A program made the position numbers and the translations under genes. Source: Bacillus massiliglaciei (lineage in GTDB: Bacteria > Bacillota > Bacilli > Bacillales > DSM-1321). From it: DNA of 64,000 nt. The notes beneath the pieces were generated by a model, which was not told where the DNA came from, did no database searches, and saw only the letters and a list, made by a program, of their open reading frames with translations. Positions 10,992-20,318 of the stretch are shown here, in pieces (within the stretch, counting starts at the first letter, position 1; each line of letters begins with the position of its first letter). The stretch is from contig NZ_LT622343.1 of the NCBI RefSeq assembly GCF_900098925.1, forward strand, positions 1 to 64,000. Direction: 5' to 3'.

Positions 10992-12443
10992 ATGAGCAGT
11001 GATATAAGGGTCCGTTACGCACCCAGTCCAACTGGACATTTACATATAGGGAATGCACGTACGGCCTTGTTCAACTATTTATTTGCCCGCAACCAGGGCG
11101 GAAAGTTTATCATTCGGATCGAGGATACCGACCAAAAGAGGAATATTGCCGGCGGTGAAGAAAGCCAGCTGAAATATTTGAAATGGCTCGGAATGGATTG
11201 GGATGAAGGCGTTGATGTGGGCGGAGAGTATGCCCCATACCGTCAATCGGAGCGGAATGACATTTATCAGGAATTGTATGAGGAGCTTCTTGATAAAGGA
11301 CTGGCCTATAAATGCTATTGTACGGAAGAAGAGCTTGAAGCAGAGCGGGAAGCGCAAATGGCAAATAACGAAACACCTAAGTATTCCGGGAAGTGCCGCC
11401 ATTTAACAAGTGAAGCGAGAGCAGCCCTTGAAGCAGAAGGCAGAAAGCCAAGCATTCGTTTTAAGGTTCCTGAAGGAAAGGTGTATACATTTAATGATAT
11501 GGTGAAAGATGAAGTACACTTTGAATCCGAGGGAATCGGTGACTGGGTCATTGTGAAGAAAGACGGGATTCCGACTTATAACTTCGCTGTGACTGTGGAT
11601 GACCATCTGATGAAAATTTCTCATGTTCTCCGCGGGGATGACCATATTTCCAATACACCGAAACAGCTGATGATCTATGAAGCATTCGGCTGGGAAGCGC
11701 CTGTGTTCGGCCACATGACATTGATTGTAAATGAAAGCCGGAGAAAACTGAGCAAACGGGATGAATCGATTATTCAGTTCATCGAGCAATATGAAGAATT
11801 AGGATACCTGCCTGAGGCAATATTCAATTTCATCGCTTTGCTTGGATGGCACCCGGGCGGTGAGGAAGAAATTTATTCAAAAGAAGACTTCATTAAGCTG
11901 TTTGATGCAGCAAGGCTGTCTAAATCTCCGGCCCTTTTTGACAAGCAAAAATTAGCCTGGATGAACAATCAGTATGTGAAGCAGCTGGATGAGGACCGTG
12001 CGTATGAAATTTCTGTTCCTCATTTGATTAAGGCTGGAAAAGTTTCCGAGAACTTAAATCCGGAAGAAGAAAAATGGGTGCGTGAACTTGTAACGCTCTA
12101 TCAGGATCAAATGAGCTATGGTGCAGAAATTGTCGAGCTTTCCAAGCTGTTCTTCCAAGATGAGATTGAATATGAGCCGGAAGCAAAAGAGATATTGGCG
12201 GAAGAACAGGTTCCAGAAGTGATGAAGGCCTTTTTGGCGGAAATTGATGCGCTTGAGGAATTCAATGCAGAAGGAATAAAAAAATCGATTAAAGCGGTTC
12301 AAAAGAGCACCGGGCACAAAGGGAAGAAGCTTTTCATGCCGATTCGTGCGGCTGTTACCGGCCAGACTCATGGACCGGACCTTCCAAAAGCCATTGCATT
12401 GCTTGGCAGGGAAAAAATAAAACAGCGCCTTCAAGCTTTTTGA
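10992..12443 (+). CDS. gltX: Glutamyl-tRNA synthetase
   Basis: GltX charges tRNA with glutamate. In Bacillus the enzyme is non-discriminating and also charges tRNA-Gln, which GatCAB then amidates. The 483-residue class I synthetase carries the HIGH-type motif [10 protein letters not shown] at 11-20 and the KMSKS-type motif KLSKR at 252-256. A cysteine-containing insert (CYC, about 110) lies in the zinc-binding region. The SD 'aggaggcagg' precedes the ATG. The -35 of the downstream cysE promoter overlaps its stop codon. Confidence 0.97.
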   Translation: MSSDIRVRYAPSPTGHLHIGNARTALFNYLFARNQGGKFIIRIEDTDQKRNIAGGEESQLKYLKWLGMDWDEGVDVGGEYAPYRQSERNDIYQELYEELLDKGLAYKCYCTEEELEAEREAQMANNETPKYSGKCRHLTSEARAALEAEGRKPSIRFKVPEGKVYTFNDMVKDEVHFESEGIGDWVIVKKDGIPTYNFAVTVDDHLMKISHVLRGDDHISNTPKQLMIYEAFGWEAPVFGHMTLIVNESRRKLSKRDESIIQFIEQYEELGYLPEAIFNFIALLGWHPGGEEEIYSKEDFIKLFDAARLSKSPALFDKQKLAWMNNQYVKQLDEDRAYEISVPHLIKAGKVSENLNPEEEKWVRELVTLYQDQMSYGAEIVELSKLFFQDEIEYEPEAKEILAEEQVPEVMKAFLAEIDALEEFNAEGIKKSIKAVQKSTGHKGKKLFMPIRAAVTGQTHGPDLPKAIALLGREKIKQRLQAF

Positions 12444-12468
12444 TTGAACAGAAAGCCTGAAATATAAT
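12440..12468 (+). promoter_or_regulatory. SigA-type promoter of the cysE-cysS operon
   Basis: TTGATT (12440-12445), a 17-nt spacer and a perfect TATAAT (12463-12468). The -35 overlaps the gltX TGA stop at 12441-12443. The expected transcript starts near 12475 and runs directly into the T-box leader. Confidence 0.75.
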
Positions 12469-12475
12469 ATAGTAT

Positions 12476-12764
12476 GTAATAATACAATGCGGATACCTTA
12501 CAGAAAATCACGTTGATAGGGAGAAGTACGCAGACGATGCTTATCAGAGAGAACCATAACCTGCTGAAAGTGGTTCAGGCCCCTCGTTTGCCGAAATGCA
12601 CCCTTGAGTCCTTTGCTGAACGATTTTAAGTAGGCAAAGGCGGAATAGCCCACGTTATCGGGTGAAAGTTGGAGATGTGCACGGCAGCGTTTGTCCTGCA
12701 TCTCAAACAGAGTGGAACCGCGCTTGCCAAGCGTCTCTGTCTTTATAGACAGGGACGCTTTTTT
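12476..12764 (+). promoter_or_regulatory. Cysteine T-box riboswitch leader
   Basis: This leader has the signature AGAGTGGAACCGCG at 12709-12722 (the antiterminator bulge that pairs with the uncharged tRNA acceptor end). A Rho-independent terminator stem follows at 12729-12764 (aagcgtc...gacgctttttt). The specifier codon is probably TGC (Cys) at 12597-12599 in 'cgaaatgcacc', with an AGAGAGAACC-type element upstream near 12546. Uncharged tRNA-Cys would favour antitermination and expression of cysE and cysS, which matches the downstream genes. Confidence 0.93.
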
Positions 12765-12824
12765 ATATGGATGGGGACTTTTTATGTACAGGATAGAAGA
12801 TTTTCTACAGGGGAGGTATATACT

Positions 12825-13475
12825 ATGTTTAACATGTTTAAAGAGGATATTGACGTTATTTTTGATCAGGATCCAGCCGCAAGGAGCTATATAGAAGTCA
12901 TCCTGACCTATGCAGGACTTCACTCTATCTGGAGCCACCGCATAGCTCATGCCTTTTACAAGAAAAAAATGTATTTCATAGCCAGAAGCATCTCCCAGAT
13001 CAGCCGCTTTTTCACTGGCATTGAAATTCATCCGGGTGCAAAGATCGGCCGCCGTTTCTTCATCGATCACGGGATGGGTGTCGTGATTGGCGAAACGTGT
13101 GAAATCGGGGATAATGTATCGATCTTCCAGGGCGTGACGCTTGGAGGCACCGGAAAGGAAAAGGGGAAAAGGCATCCGACCATCCACGACAATGTTCTGA
13201 TTGCGACAGGCGCCAAAGTGCTCGGCTCCATCACGGTTGGAGAGAATTCAAAAATCGGGGCTGGTTCCGTTGTATTGAAGGAAGTTCCGCCCAATTCAAC
13301 CGTTGTCGGGATTCCTGGAAAAGTGGTTATCCAAGACGGTGTAAAAATAAAAAAAGACTTAAATCATTCAGATCTTCCTGACCCGACAGCTGACAGGTTT
13401 AGAGCAATGGAAAGACAGATACGCGCTTTACAAGAACAGATTGGGGAACTGCAGGAAGAAAGGAGCTTGAAATAA
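12825..13475 (+). CDS. cysE: Serine O-acetyltransferase
   Basis: CysE acetylates serine with acetyl-CoA, the first committed step of cysteine synthesis. The 216-residue protein has a left-handed beta-helix of hexapeptide repeats (about 65-175), with catalytic-type histidines in [10 protein letters not shown] and the [14 protein letters not shown] loop. An open frame extends upstream to 12669, but that region is T-box leader RNA. The ATG at 12825 has a good SD (gggagg, 8-nt spacing) and gives the family length. It overlaps cysS by one base. Confidence 0.96.
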   Translation: MFNMFKEDIDVIFDQDPAARSYIEVILTYAGLHSIWSHRIAHAFYKKKMYFIARSISQISRFFTGIEIHPGAKIGRRFFIDHGMGVVIGETCEIGDNVSIFQGVTLGGTGKEKGKRHPTIHDNVLIATGAKVLGSITVGENSKIGAGSVVLKEVPPNSTVVGIPGKVVIQDGVKIKKDLNHSDLPDPTADRFRAMERQIRALQEQIGELQEERSLK

Positions 13476-14872
13476 TGGCCATTAAAATATTTAACTCGCT
13501 GACACGCCAGAAAGAAACCTTCGTACCGTTAGAGGAAGGAAAAGTAAAAATGTATGTCTGCGGGCCGACTGTCTATAATTATATTCATATTGGAAATGCC
13601 CGTCCGGCGATTGTTTTTGATACGGTGCGCAAATATTTGCAGTACAGAGAGTATGATGTCCAGTTCGTGTCCAATTTTACAGATGTGGATGATAAGCTCA
13701 TCCGTGCGGCCAAGGAACTTGGCGAGGATGTGCCGACCATTTCCCAGCGTTTTATCAAAGCGTATTTTGAGGACGTTCAGGCATTGGGCTGCCATCGGGC
13801 AGATGAGCACCCGACAGTTATGGAGAACATGGACAGCATCATTGACTTTATTGCTGCTCTTGTTGAAAAAGGGTATGCCTATGAGTCGGATGGCGATGTC
13901 TATTATCGCACCCGCAAATTTGAGGGATACGGCAAGCTCTCCCATCAGTCCATTGATGAACTCCGTGTAGGAGCCCGCATCGATGTAGGCGAGAAAAAAG
14001 CGGATGCTTTGGATTTTGCCCTTTGGAAAACGGCAAAAGAGGGAGAAATCTCTTGGGATAGTCCGTGGGGAAAAGGCCGTCCTGGCTGGCATATTGAGTG
14101 CTCTGCCATGGCGAAGAAATATCTGGGCGATACGATTGATATCCATGCAGGAGGCCAGGATCTGACGTTCCCGCATCATGAAAATGAAATTGCCCAATCC
14201 GAAGCTTTGACCGGCAAACCGTTTGCGAATTATTGGATGCACAATGGGTACATCAATATAGATAACGAAAAGATGTCAAAGTCATTAAACAACTTCGTCC
14301 TTGTACACGATATTATTCAGCAGTATGATCCGCAGGTGCTCCGTTTCTTCCTGCTGTCAGTGCATTACCGCCATCCGATTAACTACAGCGAAGAAATTCT
14401 GGCAAATGCCACTGCGTCATTGGAGAGGCTGAAGACGTCTTACCAAAACCTGAAGCACCGCCTTGAGGCAAGCGCTGGTCTGACGGACAGCAATGAATTA
14501 TGGCTTGGTAAGATATCCGGCCTGCATGATCAGTTTATCAGGGAAATGGATGATGATTTTAATACAGCCAATGCGATTTCTGTTTTATTCGATTTATCCA
14601 AAGAAGCGAATTACTATCTGATGGAGAAAAACACTGATCAATCAGTGATTCAAGCCTTTATGAATGAGTTTGAACAATTGTTCGCAGTGCTTGGACTGTC
14701 GCTTGAAACAGAAGAGCTGCTGGATGAGGATATCGAGAGAATGATTGAAGAGAGAATCCAGGCGCGCAAGGACCGCAACTTCCAATTGGCGGATGAGATT
14801 CGCGATACATTGAAGGAACGGAATATCATTTTAGAAGATACACCGCAAGGCACGAGATGGAAAAGAGGATAA
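13475..14872 (+). CDS. cysS: Cysteinyl-tRNA synthetase
   Basis: CysS charges tRNA-Cys. The 465-residue class I synthetase has [15 protein letters not shown] at 29-43 (HIGH motif; C29 is a zinc ligand), KMSKS at 266-270, and the C-terminal anticodon-binding helical domain. It is controlled with cysE by the upstream T-box, so amino-acid synthesis and tRNA charging respond together to tRNA-Cys charging. The start overlaps the cysE stop (taatg). Length is typical. Confidence 0.97.
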   Translation: MAIKIFNSLTRQKETFVPLEEGKVKMYVCGPTVYNYIHIGNARPAIVFDTVRKYLQYREYDVQFVSNFTDVDDKLIRAAKELGEDVPTISQRFIKAYFEDVQALGCHRADEHPTVMENMDSIIDFIAALVEKGYAYESDGDVYYRTRKFEGYGKLSHQSIDELRVGARIDVGEKKADALDFALWKTAKEGEISWDSPWGKGRPGWHIECSAMAKKYLGDTIDIHAGGQDLTFPHHENEIAQSEALTGKPFANYWMHNGYINIDNEKMSKSLNNFVLVHDIIQQYDPQVLRFFLLSVHYRHPINYSEEILANATASLERLKTSYQNLKHRLEASAGLTDSNELWLGKISGLHDQFIREMDDDFNTANAISVLFDLSKEANYYLMEKNTDQSVIQAFMNEFEQLFAVLGLSLETEELLDEDIERMIEERIQARKDRNFQLADEIRDTLKERNIILEDTPQGTRWKRG

Positions 14873-14874
14873 GC

Positions 14875-15294
14875 ATGCTCCATTATGATAAACAAATCGA
14901 CGAAAAAATGTTAAACAGTCTCGCTCTTGCTTACATGGGAGATGCCGTATATGAAACCTATATCCGGCATCACCTGATTCAAAAAGGAGCGGTTAAGCCG
15001 CATCTGCTGCATAAGGAGGCAACCTCCTTTGTCTCGGCAAAAGCCCAAAACAGGATCATTCGTTTTTTCCTTGAGGAAGGCCAGCTGACTGAAGAAGAAA
15101 CAGCAGTTGTCCGCCGGGGCCGGAACGCTAAATCGGGGACAGTGCCAAAAAACACAGATGTCCAGACATACCGGTACAGCACAGCTTTTGAAGCATTGGT
15201 CGGCTATCTGTATTTGTCAGGACAAACGGAAAGGATGGAAGACATCATTTCTGCCTCCATCCACTTTATCGAAGAAGGGAAGGATGTCCGATGA
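14875..15294 (+). CDS. mrnC: Mini-ribonuclease III
   Basis: MrnC is a dimeric RNase III-like enzyme without a dsRNA-binding domain that matures 23S rRNA ends in Bacillus. The 139-residue protein has the RNase III catalytic core, including [12 protein letters not shown], where the Asp and Glu belong to the metal site, and a C-terminal EALVGYLYL segment. The frame stays open to 14857, but that start would lie inside cysS without an SD. The ATG at 14875 has gagg at 14865-14868. It overlaps rlmB by 4 nt. Confidence 0.94.
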   Translation: MLHYDKQIDEKMLNSLALAYMGDAVYETYIRHHLIQKGAVKPHLLHKEATSFVSAKAQNRIIRFFLEEGQLTEEETAVVRRGRNAKSGTVPKNTDVQTYRYSTAFEALVGYLYLSGQTERMEDIISASIHFIEEGKDVR

Positions 15295-16034
15295 GTGAAG
15301 AATTTATCATTGGAAGAAATCCTGTTTTGGAAGCTCTTCGTTCCGAGCGGGAAATTAATAAAATTTGGATTGCTGAGGGTTCGCAAAAAGGGTCCATGCA
15401 GCCGATCATAGGCGCCGCCAAAGAACGCCGTGTATTCGTTCAATTTGTGCCAAAGAAAAAATTGGACCAATTAGCTGAGGGTGTCCACCAAGGGGTCGTT
15501 GCCAGTGTGGCCGCTTATCAGTATGCTGAACTCGATGATCTGTATGCTGCTGCGGAAGAGCGGAATGAAGCGCCTTTCTTCTTGATTTTGGACGAAATTG
15601 AAGATCCTCATAATCTGGGATCGATCATGAGGACCGCTGATTCTGTAGGTGCTCACGGCATTATCATCCCTAAAAGGCGGGCGGTCGGACTGACAGCGAC
15701 TGTCGCGAAAGCTTCGACAGGGGCGATTGAATATATACCGGTTGCAAGGGTGACCAATCTGGCCCGGACTATTGATGAACTGAAGGAACGCGGTATATGG
15801 ATTGTTGGAACAGATGCAAAGGGCAGCGAGGATTATCGGAACCTTGATGGGAAAATGGCGATAGGCCTTATCATTGGCAGCGAAGGAAAAGGCATGGGCC
15901 GGCTGATTAAAGAAAAGTGCGATTTCCTTGTCCATTTGCCGATGGCGGGAAAGGTAACGTCGCTTAATGCTTCTGTTGCGGCTGGGCTTTTAATGTACGA
16001 GATTTACAGGAAACGATTTCCGTTAGGGGAATGA
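15291..16034 (+). CDS. rlmB: 23S rRNA 2'-O-ribose methyltransferase, TrmH/SpoU family
   Basis: This protein probably methylates a conserved guanosine 2'-OH of 23S rRNA. It is 247 residues long. A small N-terminal substrate-binding domain (about 1-80) precedes a SPOUT knot domain. The SPOUT motifs are [18 protein letters not shown] (motif 1), IIGSEGKGM (motif 2) and [17 protein letters not shown] (motif 3). The start overlaps mrnC by ATGA. Together with mrnC and rae1 it forms an rRNA and mRNA processing cluster. Confidence 0.93.
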   Translation: MSEEFIIGRNPVLEALRSEREINKIWIAEGSQKGSMQPIIGAAKERRVFVQFVPKKKLDQLAEGVHQGVVASVAAYQYAELDDLYAAAEERNEAPFFLILDEIEDPHNLGSIMRTADSVGAHGIIIPKRRAVGLTATVAKASTGAIEYIPVARVTNLARTIDELKERGIWIVGTDAKGSEDYRNLDGKMAIGLIIGSEGKGMGRLIKEKCDFLVHLPMAGKVTSLNASVAAGLLMYEIYRKRFPLGE

Positions 16035-16035
16035 C

Positions 16036-16548
16036 ATGATGAATATCCTTTTGGTGGACGGTTACAACATCATTGGAGCCTGGCCGGAGCTGACGGATCT
16101 GAAGGAGCGGGATCTGGCGGCAGCCAGGGATCGTCTGATCGAACTGATGGCAGAATACCAAGCTTTCACCGGAACCCGTGTGATTATCGTGTTTGACGCG
16201 CAATTCGTGCAAGGGATTGCGCGGGTTTTTAAAAACCATAAGGTAGAAGTGATTTTTACGAAAGAAAATGAGACGGCCGATGAGCGGATTGAGAAGATGG
16301 CTATCGACCTGAATAACATCAAAACGCAGATACAGGTGGCAACTTCAGACTTCACGGAGCAGTGGGTAATCTTCGGGCAGGGTGCTTTGCGTAAGTCGGC
16401 AAGAGAGCTTTTGATTGAAATGCAATATATTCAGGGAGAAATAAAAAAAGATGTGACAAAATCCACGGTGAAGAAACCCCCGTCCAAGATACATTTGAGT
16501 GAAGAAGTTGCAGAAATATTCGAAAAATGGCGAAGAGGAAACCTTTAA
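16036..16548 (+). CDS. rae1: Ribosome-associated endoribonuclease Rae1 (YacP, NYN domain)
   Basis: Rae1 enters the ribosomal A site and cleaves certain mRNAs in a translation-dependent way. The 170-residue protein is a single NYN (PIN-like) domain with the starting motif LLVDGYNIIGAWPEL. Acidic residues are in DAQFV, TKENETADERIEK and ATSDFTEQ. It begins 1 nt after the rlmB stop. The ATG at 16039 is an alternative start that differs by one residue. Confidence 0.93.
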   Translation: MMNILLVDGYNIIGAWPELTDLKERDLAAARDRLIELMAEYQAFTGTRVIIVFDAQFVQGIARVFKNHKVEVIFTKENETADERIEKMAIDLNNIKTQIQVATSDFTEQWVIFGQGALRKSARELLIEMQYIQGEIKKDVTKSTVKKPPSKIHLSEEVAEIFEKWRRGNL

Positions 16549-16553
16549 TTCCA

Positions 16554-16583
16554 TTGACTGTTAAAATTTATCTACTGTATAAT
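16554..16583 (+). promoter_or_regulatory. SigA-type promoter of sigH
   Basis: TTGACT (16554-16559), an 18-nt spacer and a perfect TATAAT (16578-16583), 34 nt before the sigH start and 6 nt after the rae1 stop. In Bacillus this promoter is SigA-dependent and repressed by AbrB. AbrB sites cannot be called from sequence alone. Confidence 0.82.
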
Positions 16584-16616
16584 ATTTCTAGATGAGTACG
16601 GTCAGGGGGATAAAAT

Positions 16617-17267
16617 GTGAGTGTCAAATTCGGAATAAGACTGAATGAAGACTATTTGCAATTGGAAGACGACGTGCTGGTGAACTTAGTGCATACAGGT
16701 GATAGCGAAGCTTTGGACTATTTAATTCATAAATACAGGAACTTTGTCAGGGCAAAAGCAAGAACCTACTTTTTAATTGGAGCAGACAAGGAAGATATAG
16801 TCCAGGAAGGCATGATCGGACTGTATAAGGCAATACGAGATTTCAAAGGCGATAAGCTATCCTCTTTTAAAGCGTTTGCGGAACTTTGCATCACGAGACA
16901 GATTATAACGGCTATCAAGACCGCGACACGTCAAAAACATATTCCTCTTAACTCCTATGTATCTCTGGACAAGCCCATTTACGATGAAGAATCGGATCGC
17001 ACCCTCATGGATGTTATATCCGGGAATAAAGTGCTCGATCCGGAAGCGGTGGTCATCAACCAGGAAGAGTTTGATGATATTGAACTGAAAATGGCAGAAT
17101 TATTAAGCGATCTGGAACGGAAAGTGCTGGCACTGTATTTGGACGGGCAAACCTATCAGGAAATTTCAGAAGAATTGAACAGGCATGTAAAATCAATCGA
17201 TAATGCCCTGCAGAGGGTCAAGCGCAAACTGGAGCGATATCTGGAGGTCAGGGAAGTCAGTCTTTAA
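16617..17267 (+). CDS. sigH: RNA polymerase sigma-H factor (Spo0H)
   Basis: SigH is the transition-phase sigma factor that drives early sporulation and competence genes. The 216-residue protein contains region 2 (RNFVRAKARTYFLIGADKED, then IVQEGMIGLYKAIRDF) and region 4 (DLERKVLALYLDGQTYQEIS ... HVKSIDNALQRVKRKL). The start is GTG at 16617 with SD aggggg (16604-16609), and this gives the usual length. It has its own promoter just upstream. Confidence 0.97.
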   Translation: MSVKFGIRLNEDYLQLEDDVLVNLVHTGDSEALDYLIHKYRNFVRAKARTYFLIGADKEDIVQEGMIGLYKAIRDFKGDKLSSFKAFAELCITRQIITAIKTATRQKHIPLNSYVSLDKPIYDEESDRTLMDVISGNKVLDPEAVVINQEEFDDIELKMAELLSDLERKVLALYLDGQTYQEISEELNRHVKSIDNALQRVKRKLERYLEVREVSL

Positions 17268-17392
17268 AATTCCGAATATTTGGAACGGGTGCTGCGGAAG
17301 CGGTCTGTAACGCTGGCTTGGGGGCTTATTGACATGGGTTTTCATACATGTTAAAGTTTAAAACGTGTAAACTGATAGGACAGGTGTATAAA

Positions 17393-17542
17393 ATGCGTAA
17401 AAAAATAACCTTGGCTTGTTCGCAGTGCGGTTCTAGAAACTACAGTTCCGAGAGCAGCAAAGAAACAGGTTCAGAGCGGGTAGAACTGAAGAAGTTCTGC
17501 AGCACGTGCAACAGCCATACGATTCATAAAGAGACGAAATAA
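17393..17542 (+). CDS. rpmG: 50S ribosomal protein L33 (zinc-ribbon form)
   Basis: L33 is a 49-residue protein of the large subunit near the E site. Two CxxC pairs (CSQC and CSTC) make this a zinc-binding form. An ORF open to 17348 adds 15 non-conserved residues. The ATG at 17393, with AGGTG at 17382-17386, gives the usual MRKKITLAC start. Bacillaceae often carry additional L33 paralogues elsewhere. secE follows. Confidence 0.94.
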   Translation: MRKKITLACSQCGSRNYSSESSKETGSERVELKKFCSTCNSHTIHKETK

Positions 17543-17591
17543 AGCCTTTTAATAGATTTAATCATGCTACCCAAGCTTGGAGGTTACATTC

Positions 17592-17774
17592 ATGAAACGT
17601 TTGACCGACTTTTTCCGCAATGTTTCCCGTGAAATGAAAAAAGTAAGTTGGCCAAAACGTAAAGAGCTCACAAAATATACGGTCATTGTTATTACGACTG
17701 TTGTTTTTATGGCGTTGTTCTTTACTGTTGTCGATTTAGGGATTTCTGAATTAATTCGTTTAGTTGTTGAATAA
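17592..17774 (+). CDS. secE: Preprotein translocase subunit SecE
   Basis: SecE is the essential single-helix clamp of the SecYEG channel in the membrane. The 60-residue protein has an amphipathic N-terminal part with the conserved SREMKKVSWPKRKEL stretch, followed by one transmembrane helix (about 30-52). A TTG at 17577 is in frame but overlaps the SD ggagg (17579-17583). The ATG at 17592 is the correct start. Its partner secY lies in the spc operon at 44161. Confidence 0.95.
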   Translation: MKRLTDFFRNVSREMKKVSWPKRKELTKYTVIVITTVVFMALFFTVVDLGISELIRLVVE

Positions 17775-17826
17775 GAGATTCGAAATTACGCTATAATAGT
17801 GATAGAATGATAAGTGTTAACAGAAA

Positions 17827-17845
17827 GCCCGGAAACGGGTTTTTT
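17827..17845 (+). terminator. Weak terminator or attenuator after secE
   Basis: A short stem gcccg-gaaa-cgggt is followed by six T. The stem is only 4-5 bp with a stable GAAA loop, so termination is probably partial. It stands at the head of the long nusG leader. Confidence 0.55.
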
Positions 17846-18150
17846 AATTTGTCTTTAAAAAGAAGTGTGTGAATGGACTGAACGCTGTCTTAAGAGATAC
17901 AGACTGACGGCTGGATGGTGAGACATTGGAAGAGTGAATTTCACAACCATTTATTGTTTAGGCACAGGATGGAAAGCGTTTTAGAAGTGCTGTGCAGCCT
18001 CGAGAAAGAGAATACTGTTTGAGGTGTAAACTTTCTATCGCCATATTCCATGCGGGCGGCCTTTGGCAAGAGAAGAAATCGGCTGAAACACTGCGGTTCA
18101 ACCATTCAAGAAAACGATGCAGGGAGGGAAGGGCGAAAAGCCCTGAATAT
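17846..18150 (+). other. nusG 5' leader region
   Basis: No separate gene is supported in this ~300-nt stretch, although one frame stays open from 17992 into nusG. It contains a stem at 17962-17967 / 17990-17995 (gcacag / ctgtgc) extended by agg / cct. A second hairpin (18130-18144) lies between the nusG SD and its start. A possible -10 TATAAT at 17792-17797 lies upstream with a poorly spaced TTGAAT. Confidence 0.5.
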
Positions 18151-18684
18151 ATGGAAAAGAATTGGTACGTTGTTCATACCTATTCCGGTTATGAAAACAA
18201 GGTAAAGGCAAACTTGGAAAAGCGGGTAGAAACAATGGGGATGCAAGACAAGATCTTCCGCGTAGTTGTGCCAGAAGAAGAAGAAACAGAAATTAAAGAC
18301 GGCAAGACGAAAGTGCTGAAGAAAAAAGTGTTTCCTGGCTATGTGCTTGTAGAAATTATCATGACAGATGATTCTTGGTATGTGGTACGGAACACACCTG
18401 GAGTAACTGGGTTTGTCGGTTCTTCAGGCGCGGGCTCCAAGCCGACACCTCTTTTGGATGAAGAGATTGAAGTCGTTCTTAAGCGCATGGGTGTTGAGGA
18501 AGGCCGAATCGAAGTGGACTTCGAGGTTGGAGAAAACGTACAGGTAAAAGAAGGACCGTTCGCCAACTTCGCCGGACTGATTGAAGAGATGGACAAAGAC
18601 AAAGGAAAGCTTAAGGTATTGGTCAATATGTTCGGCAGAGATACGCCTGTAGAACTTGATTTTAATCAGGTAGAGAAATTATAA
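18151..18684 (+). CDS. nusG: Transcription termination/antitermination factor NusG
   Basis: NusG binds the RNA polymerase clamp, modulates pausing and links transcription to translation. The 177-residue protein has the N-terminal NGN domain from MEKNWYVVHTYSGYENKVK and a C-terminal KOW domain (about 125-177, with VKEGPFANFAGLIEEMD). The frame is open to 17992, but the extra residues are unlike NusG. The ATG at 18151 gives the standard length. Its SD agggagg (18121-18127) is 23 nt away, but an intervening hairpin would bring it to about 8 nt. Confidence 0.95.
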   Translation: MEKNWYVVHTYSGYENKVKANLEKRVETMGMQDKIFRVVVPEEEETEIKDGKTKVLKKKVFPGYVLVEIIMTDDSWYVVRNTPGVTGFVGSSGAGSKPTPLLDEEIEVVLKRMGVEEGRIEVDFEVGENVQVKEGPFANFAGLIEEMDKDKGKLKVLVNMFGRDTPVELDFNQVEKL

Positions 18685-18696
18685 ACGGAAAAGAAC

Positions 18697-18725
18697 TTGA
18701 AATTAGCTGTCAAAAGTGATAGAAT
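18697..18725 (+). promoter_or_regulatory. SigA-type promoter of rplK-rplA
   Basis: TTGAAA (18697-18702), a 17-nt spacer and TAGAAT (18720-18725), right after the nusG stop and 132 nt before rplK. Confidence 0.72.
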
Positions 18726-18729
18726 TTCA

Positions 18730-18842
18730 AAGGTCAGTATGTTTCAATATCGAGACCTGAACGATAAACGTTCTTTGTATATGCAAAGAACTTATGATGA
18801 GTGGGAGGGTTATATACCCTATTACCACATCACGGACTTATA
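18730..18842 (+). promoter_or_regulatory. Structured rplK leader
   Basis: Three stems are visible: aggtc / gacct (18731-18735 with 18754-18758), gttctttg / caaagaac (18770-18777 with 18784-18791), and agggt / accct (18806-18810 with 18816-18820). In many bacteria L1 represses its own L11-L1 operon by binding this leader. Whether these stems form an L1 site here is inference. Confidence 0.45.
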
Positions 18843-18856
18843 AGGAGGTGTGTCTC

Positions 18857-19282
18857 GTGGCTAAAAAAGTTATTAAAATGGTTAAGTTGCAAATTCCTGC
18901 TGGTAAAGCGAATCCTGCACCGCCGGTTGGTCCTGCACTAGGTCAAGCTGGTGTTAACATCATGGGATTCTGTAAGGAGTTTAACGCTCGTACAGCGGAA
19001 CAAGCTGGTCTAATTATTCCTGTTGAAATCACGGTATTTGAAGACCGTTCATTTACATTCATTACTAAAACTCCGCCTGCTGCGGTTTTACTTAAAAAAG
19101 CAGCTGGTATCGAGTCTGGTTCTGGTGAACCTAACCGTAACAAAGTTGCTACAGTCAAGCGTGATAAAGTACGCGAGATTGCTGAAACGAAAATGCCTGA
19201 TCTAAACGCTGCAAACGTTGAGTCTGCTATGCGTATGGTTGAAGGTACTGCTCGCAGCATGGGTATTGTCATCGAAGACTAA
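18857..19282 (+). CDS. rplK: 50S ribosomal protein L11
   Basis: L11 forms the GTPase-associated centre on 23S rRNA with L10-L12 and takes part in the stringent response through RelA. The 141-residue protein has the proline-rich N-terminal domain [20 protein letters not shown] and the C-terminal rRNA-binding domain. The start is GTG at 18857 with SD taaggaggtg (18841-18850). The frame open from 18794 is leader sequence. Confidence 0.97.
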   Translation: MAKKVIKMVKLQIPAGKANPAPPVGPALGQAGVNIMGFCKEFNARTAEQAGLIIPVEITVFEDRSFTFITKTPPAAVLLKKAAGIESGSGEPNRNKVATVKRDKVREIAETKMPDLNAANVESAMRMVEGTARSMGIVIED

Positions 19283-19310
19283 TCCATGTAAAGGCTATCG
19301 GTTGCTACGG

Positions 19311-19332
19311 GGTTGCGATTTTACTCGCAACC
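19311..19332 (+). promoter_or_regulatory. Stem-loop between rplK and rplA
   Basis: A perfect 8-bp stem ggttgcga / tcgcaacc with a 6-nt loop is followed by tttatt, which is weakly T-rich. It could be an attenuator or mRNA processing element inside the L11-L1 transcript. Confidence 0.55.
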
Positions 19333-19386
19333 TTTATTCGTGGGAGGTCATTCCGTTAAAACCACAATATAGGAGGATTTTATATC

Positions 19387-20088
19387 ATGGCTAAAAAAGG
19401 TAAAAAGTATCTTGAAGCGGTTAAATTAGTAGACCGCACAAAGGCTTACTCAGTTGAAGAAGCTGTTGAGCTTGCTAAAAAGGCTAACTTCTCAAAATTT
19501 GATGCTACAGTTGAAGTTGCTTTCCGTTTGGGCGTAGACCCTAAGAAAGCTGACCAGCAAATCCGCGGAGCTGTTGTGCTTCCAAACGGAACTGGTAAAA
19601 CTCAGCGCGTATTAGTATTCGCAAAAGGCGAAAAAGCAAAAGAAGCAGAAGCTGCTGGCGCTGACTTCGTTGGCGATGCTGAATACATCAACAAAATCCA
19701 ACAAGGATGGTTCGATTTCGATGTAATCGTAGCGACTCCAGACATGATGGGTGAAGTTGGTAAATTGGGCCGTGTATTAGGACCTAAAGGCTTAATGCCA
19801 AACCCTAAAACAGGCACAGTTACTTTTGACGTAACAAAAGCTGTTAATGAAATCAAAGCTGGTAAAGTTGAGTACCGTGTCGACAAAGCTGGTAACGTCC
19901 ACGCTCCAATCGGTAAAGTTTCTTTCGAAGAAAGCAAATTGGTAGAAAACTTCACTACAATCTTTGATACATTAGCTAAAGCTAAGCCATCAGCTGCTAA
20001 AGGTACTTACATGAAAAACATCACTGTAACTACTACTATGGGACCTGGTGTTAAAGTCGATGCTTCAAGCTTCGGCGCAAAAAACTAA
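19387..20088 (+). CDS. rplA: 50S ribosomal protein L1
   Basis: L1 forms the mobile stalk that helps release deacylated tRNA, and it is usually the autogenous repressor of its operon. The 233-residue protein shows the two-domain L1 fold, with the signature [20 protein letters not shown] in the centre. It has SD aggaggat before the ATG. The next promoter starts at the final bases of this gene. Confidence 0.97.
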   Translation: MAKKGKKYLEAVKLVDRTKAYSVEEAVELAKKANFSKFDATVEVAFRLGVDPKKADQQIRGAVVLPNGTGKTQRVLVFAKGEKAKEAEAAGADFVGDAEYINKIQQGWFDFDVIVATPDMMGEVGKLGRVLGPKGLMPNPKTGTVTFDVTKAVNEIKAGKVEYRVDKAGNVHAPIGKVSFEESKLVENFTTIFDTLAKAKPSAAKGTYMKNITVTTTMGPGVKVDASSFGAKN

Positions 20089-20117
20089 TTGACATAACAC
20101 AAACTTATTGTTATAAT
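20089..20117 (+). promoter_or_regulatory. Consensus SigA promoter of rplJ-rplL
   Basis: A perfect -35 TTGACA (20089-20094), a 17-nt spacer and a perfect -10 TATAAT (20112-20117) start at the base after the rplA stop. The consensus match fits the very high demand for L10 and L7/L12. Confidence 0.92.
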
Positions 20118-20124
20118 ATGTTTT

Positions 20125-20270
20125 GTTGTGAATAAATGAATATCATTTGTACCGTAGACAGTAGGTGCCATTCCGGCTTAATTCCCTACCTAGGTAATTC
20201 TATAAATTTAGTCACTGACTAACTTTTAAAAATTACTGCCTTCATGTCTGCAAAGAGTGAAGGCTTTTTC
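20125..20270 (+). promoter_or_regulatory. Ribosomal protein L10 leader RNA with attenuator
   Basis: This sequence matches the conserved L10 leader of Firmicutes, with segments accgtagacagtaggtgcc, aattccctacctaggtaa and ttactgccttcatgtctgca. The 3' end is a terminator, gccttca / tgaaggc (20238-20244 with 20258-20264) plus T5. Excess L10(L12)4 complex binds the leader and favours termination, so rplJL is autoregulated. Confidence 0.94.
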
Positions 20271-20318
20271 TTTGACCGGTATAAATGTTTTCAAGCAAAT
20301 CTAACAGGAGGTGTAAGG

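Noticed and set aside
12669-12824. 52-residue N-terminal extension of CysE
   Set aside because: The segment is the T-box antiterminator and terminator RNA. The ATG at 12825 has its own SD and matches the family length.
17992-18150. 53-residue N-terminal extension of NusG
   Set aside because: NusG homology starts exactly at the ATG at 18151, and the extra residues do not resemble any NusG domain.
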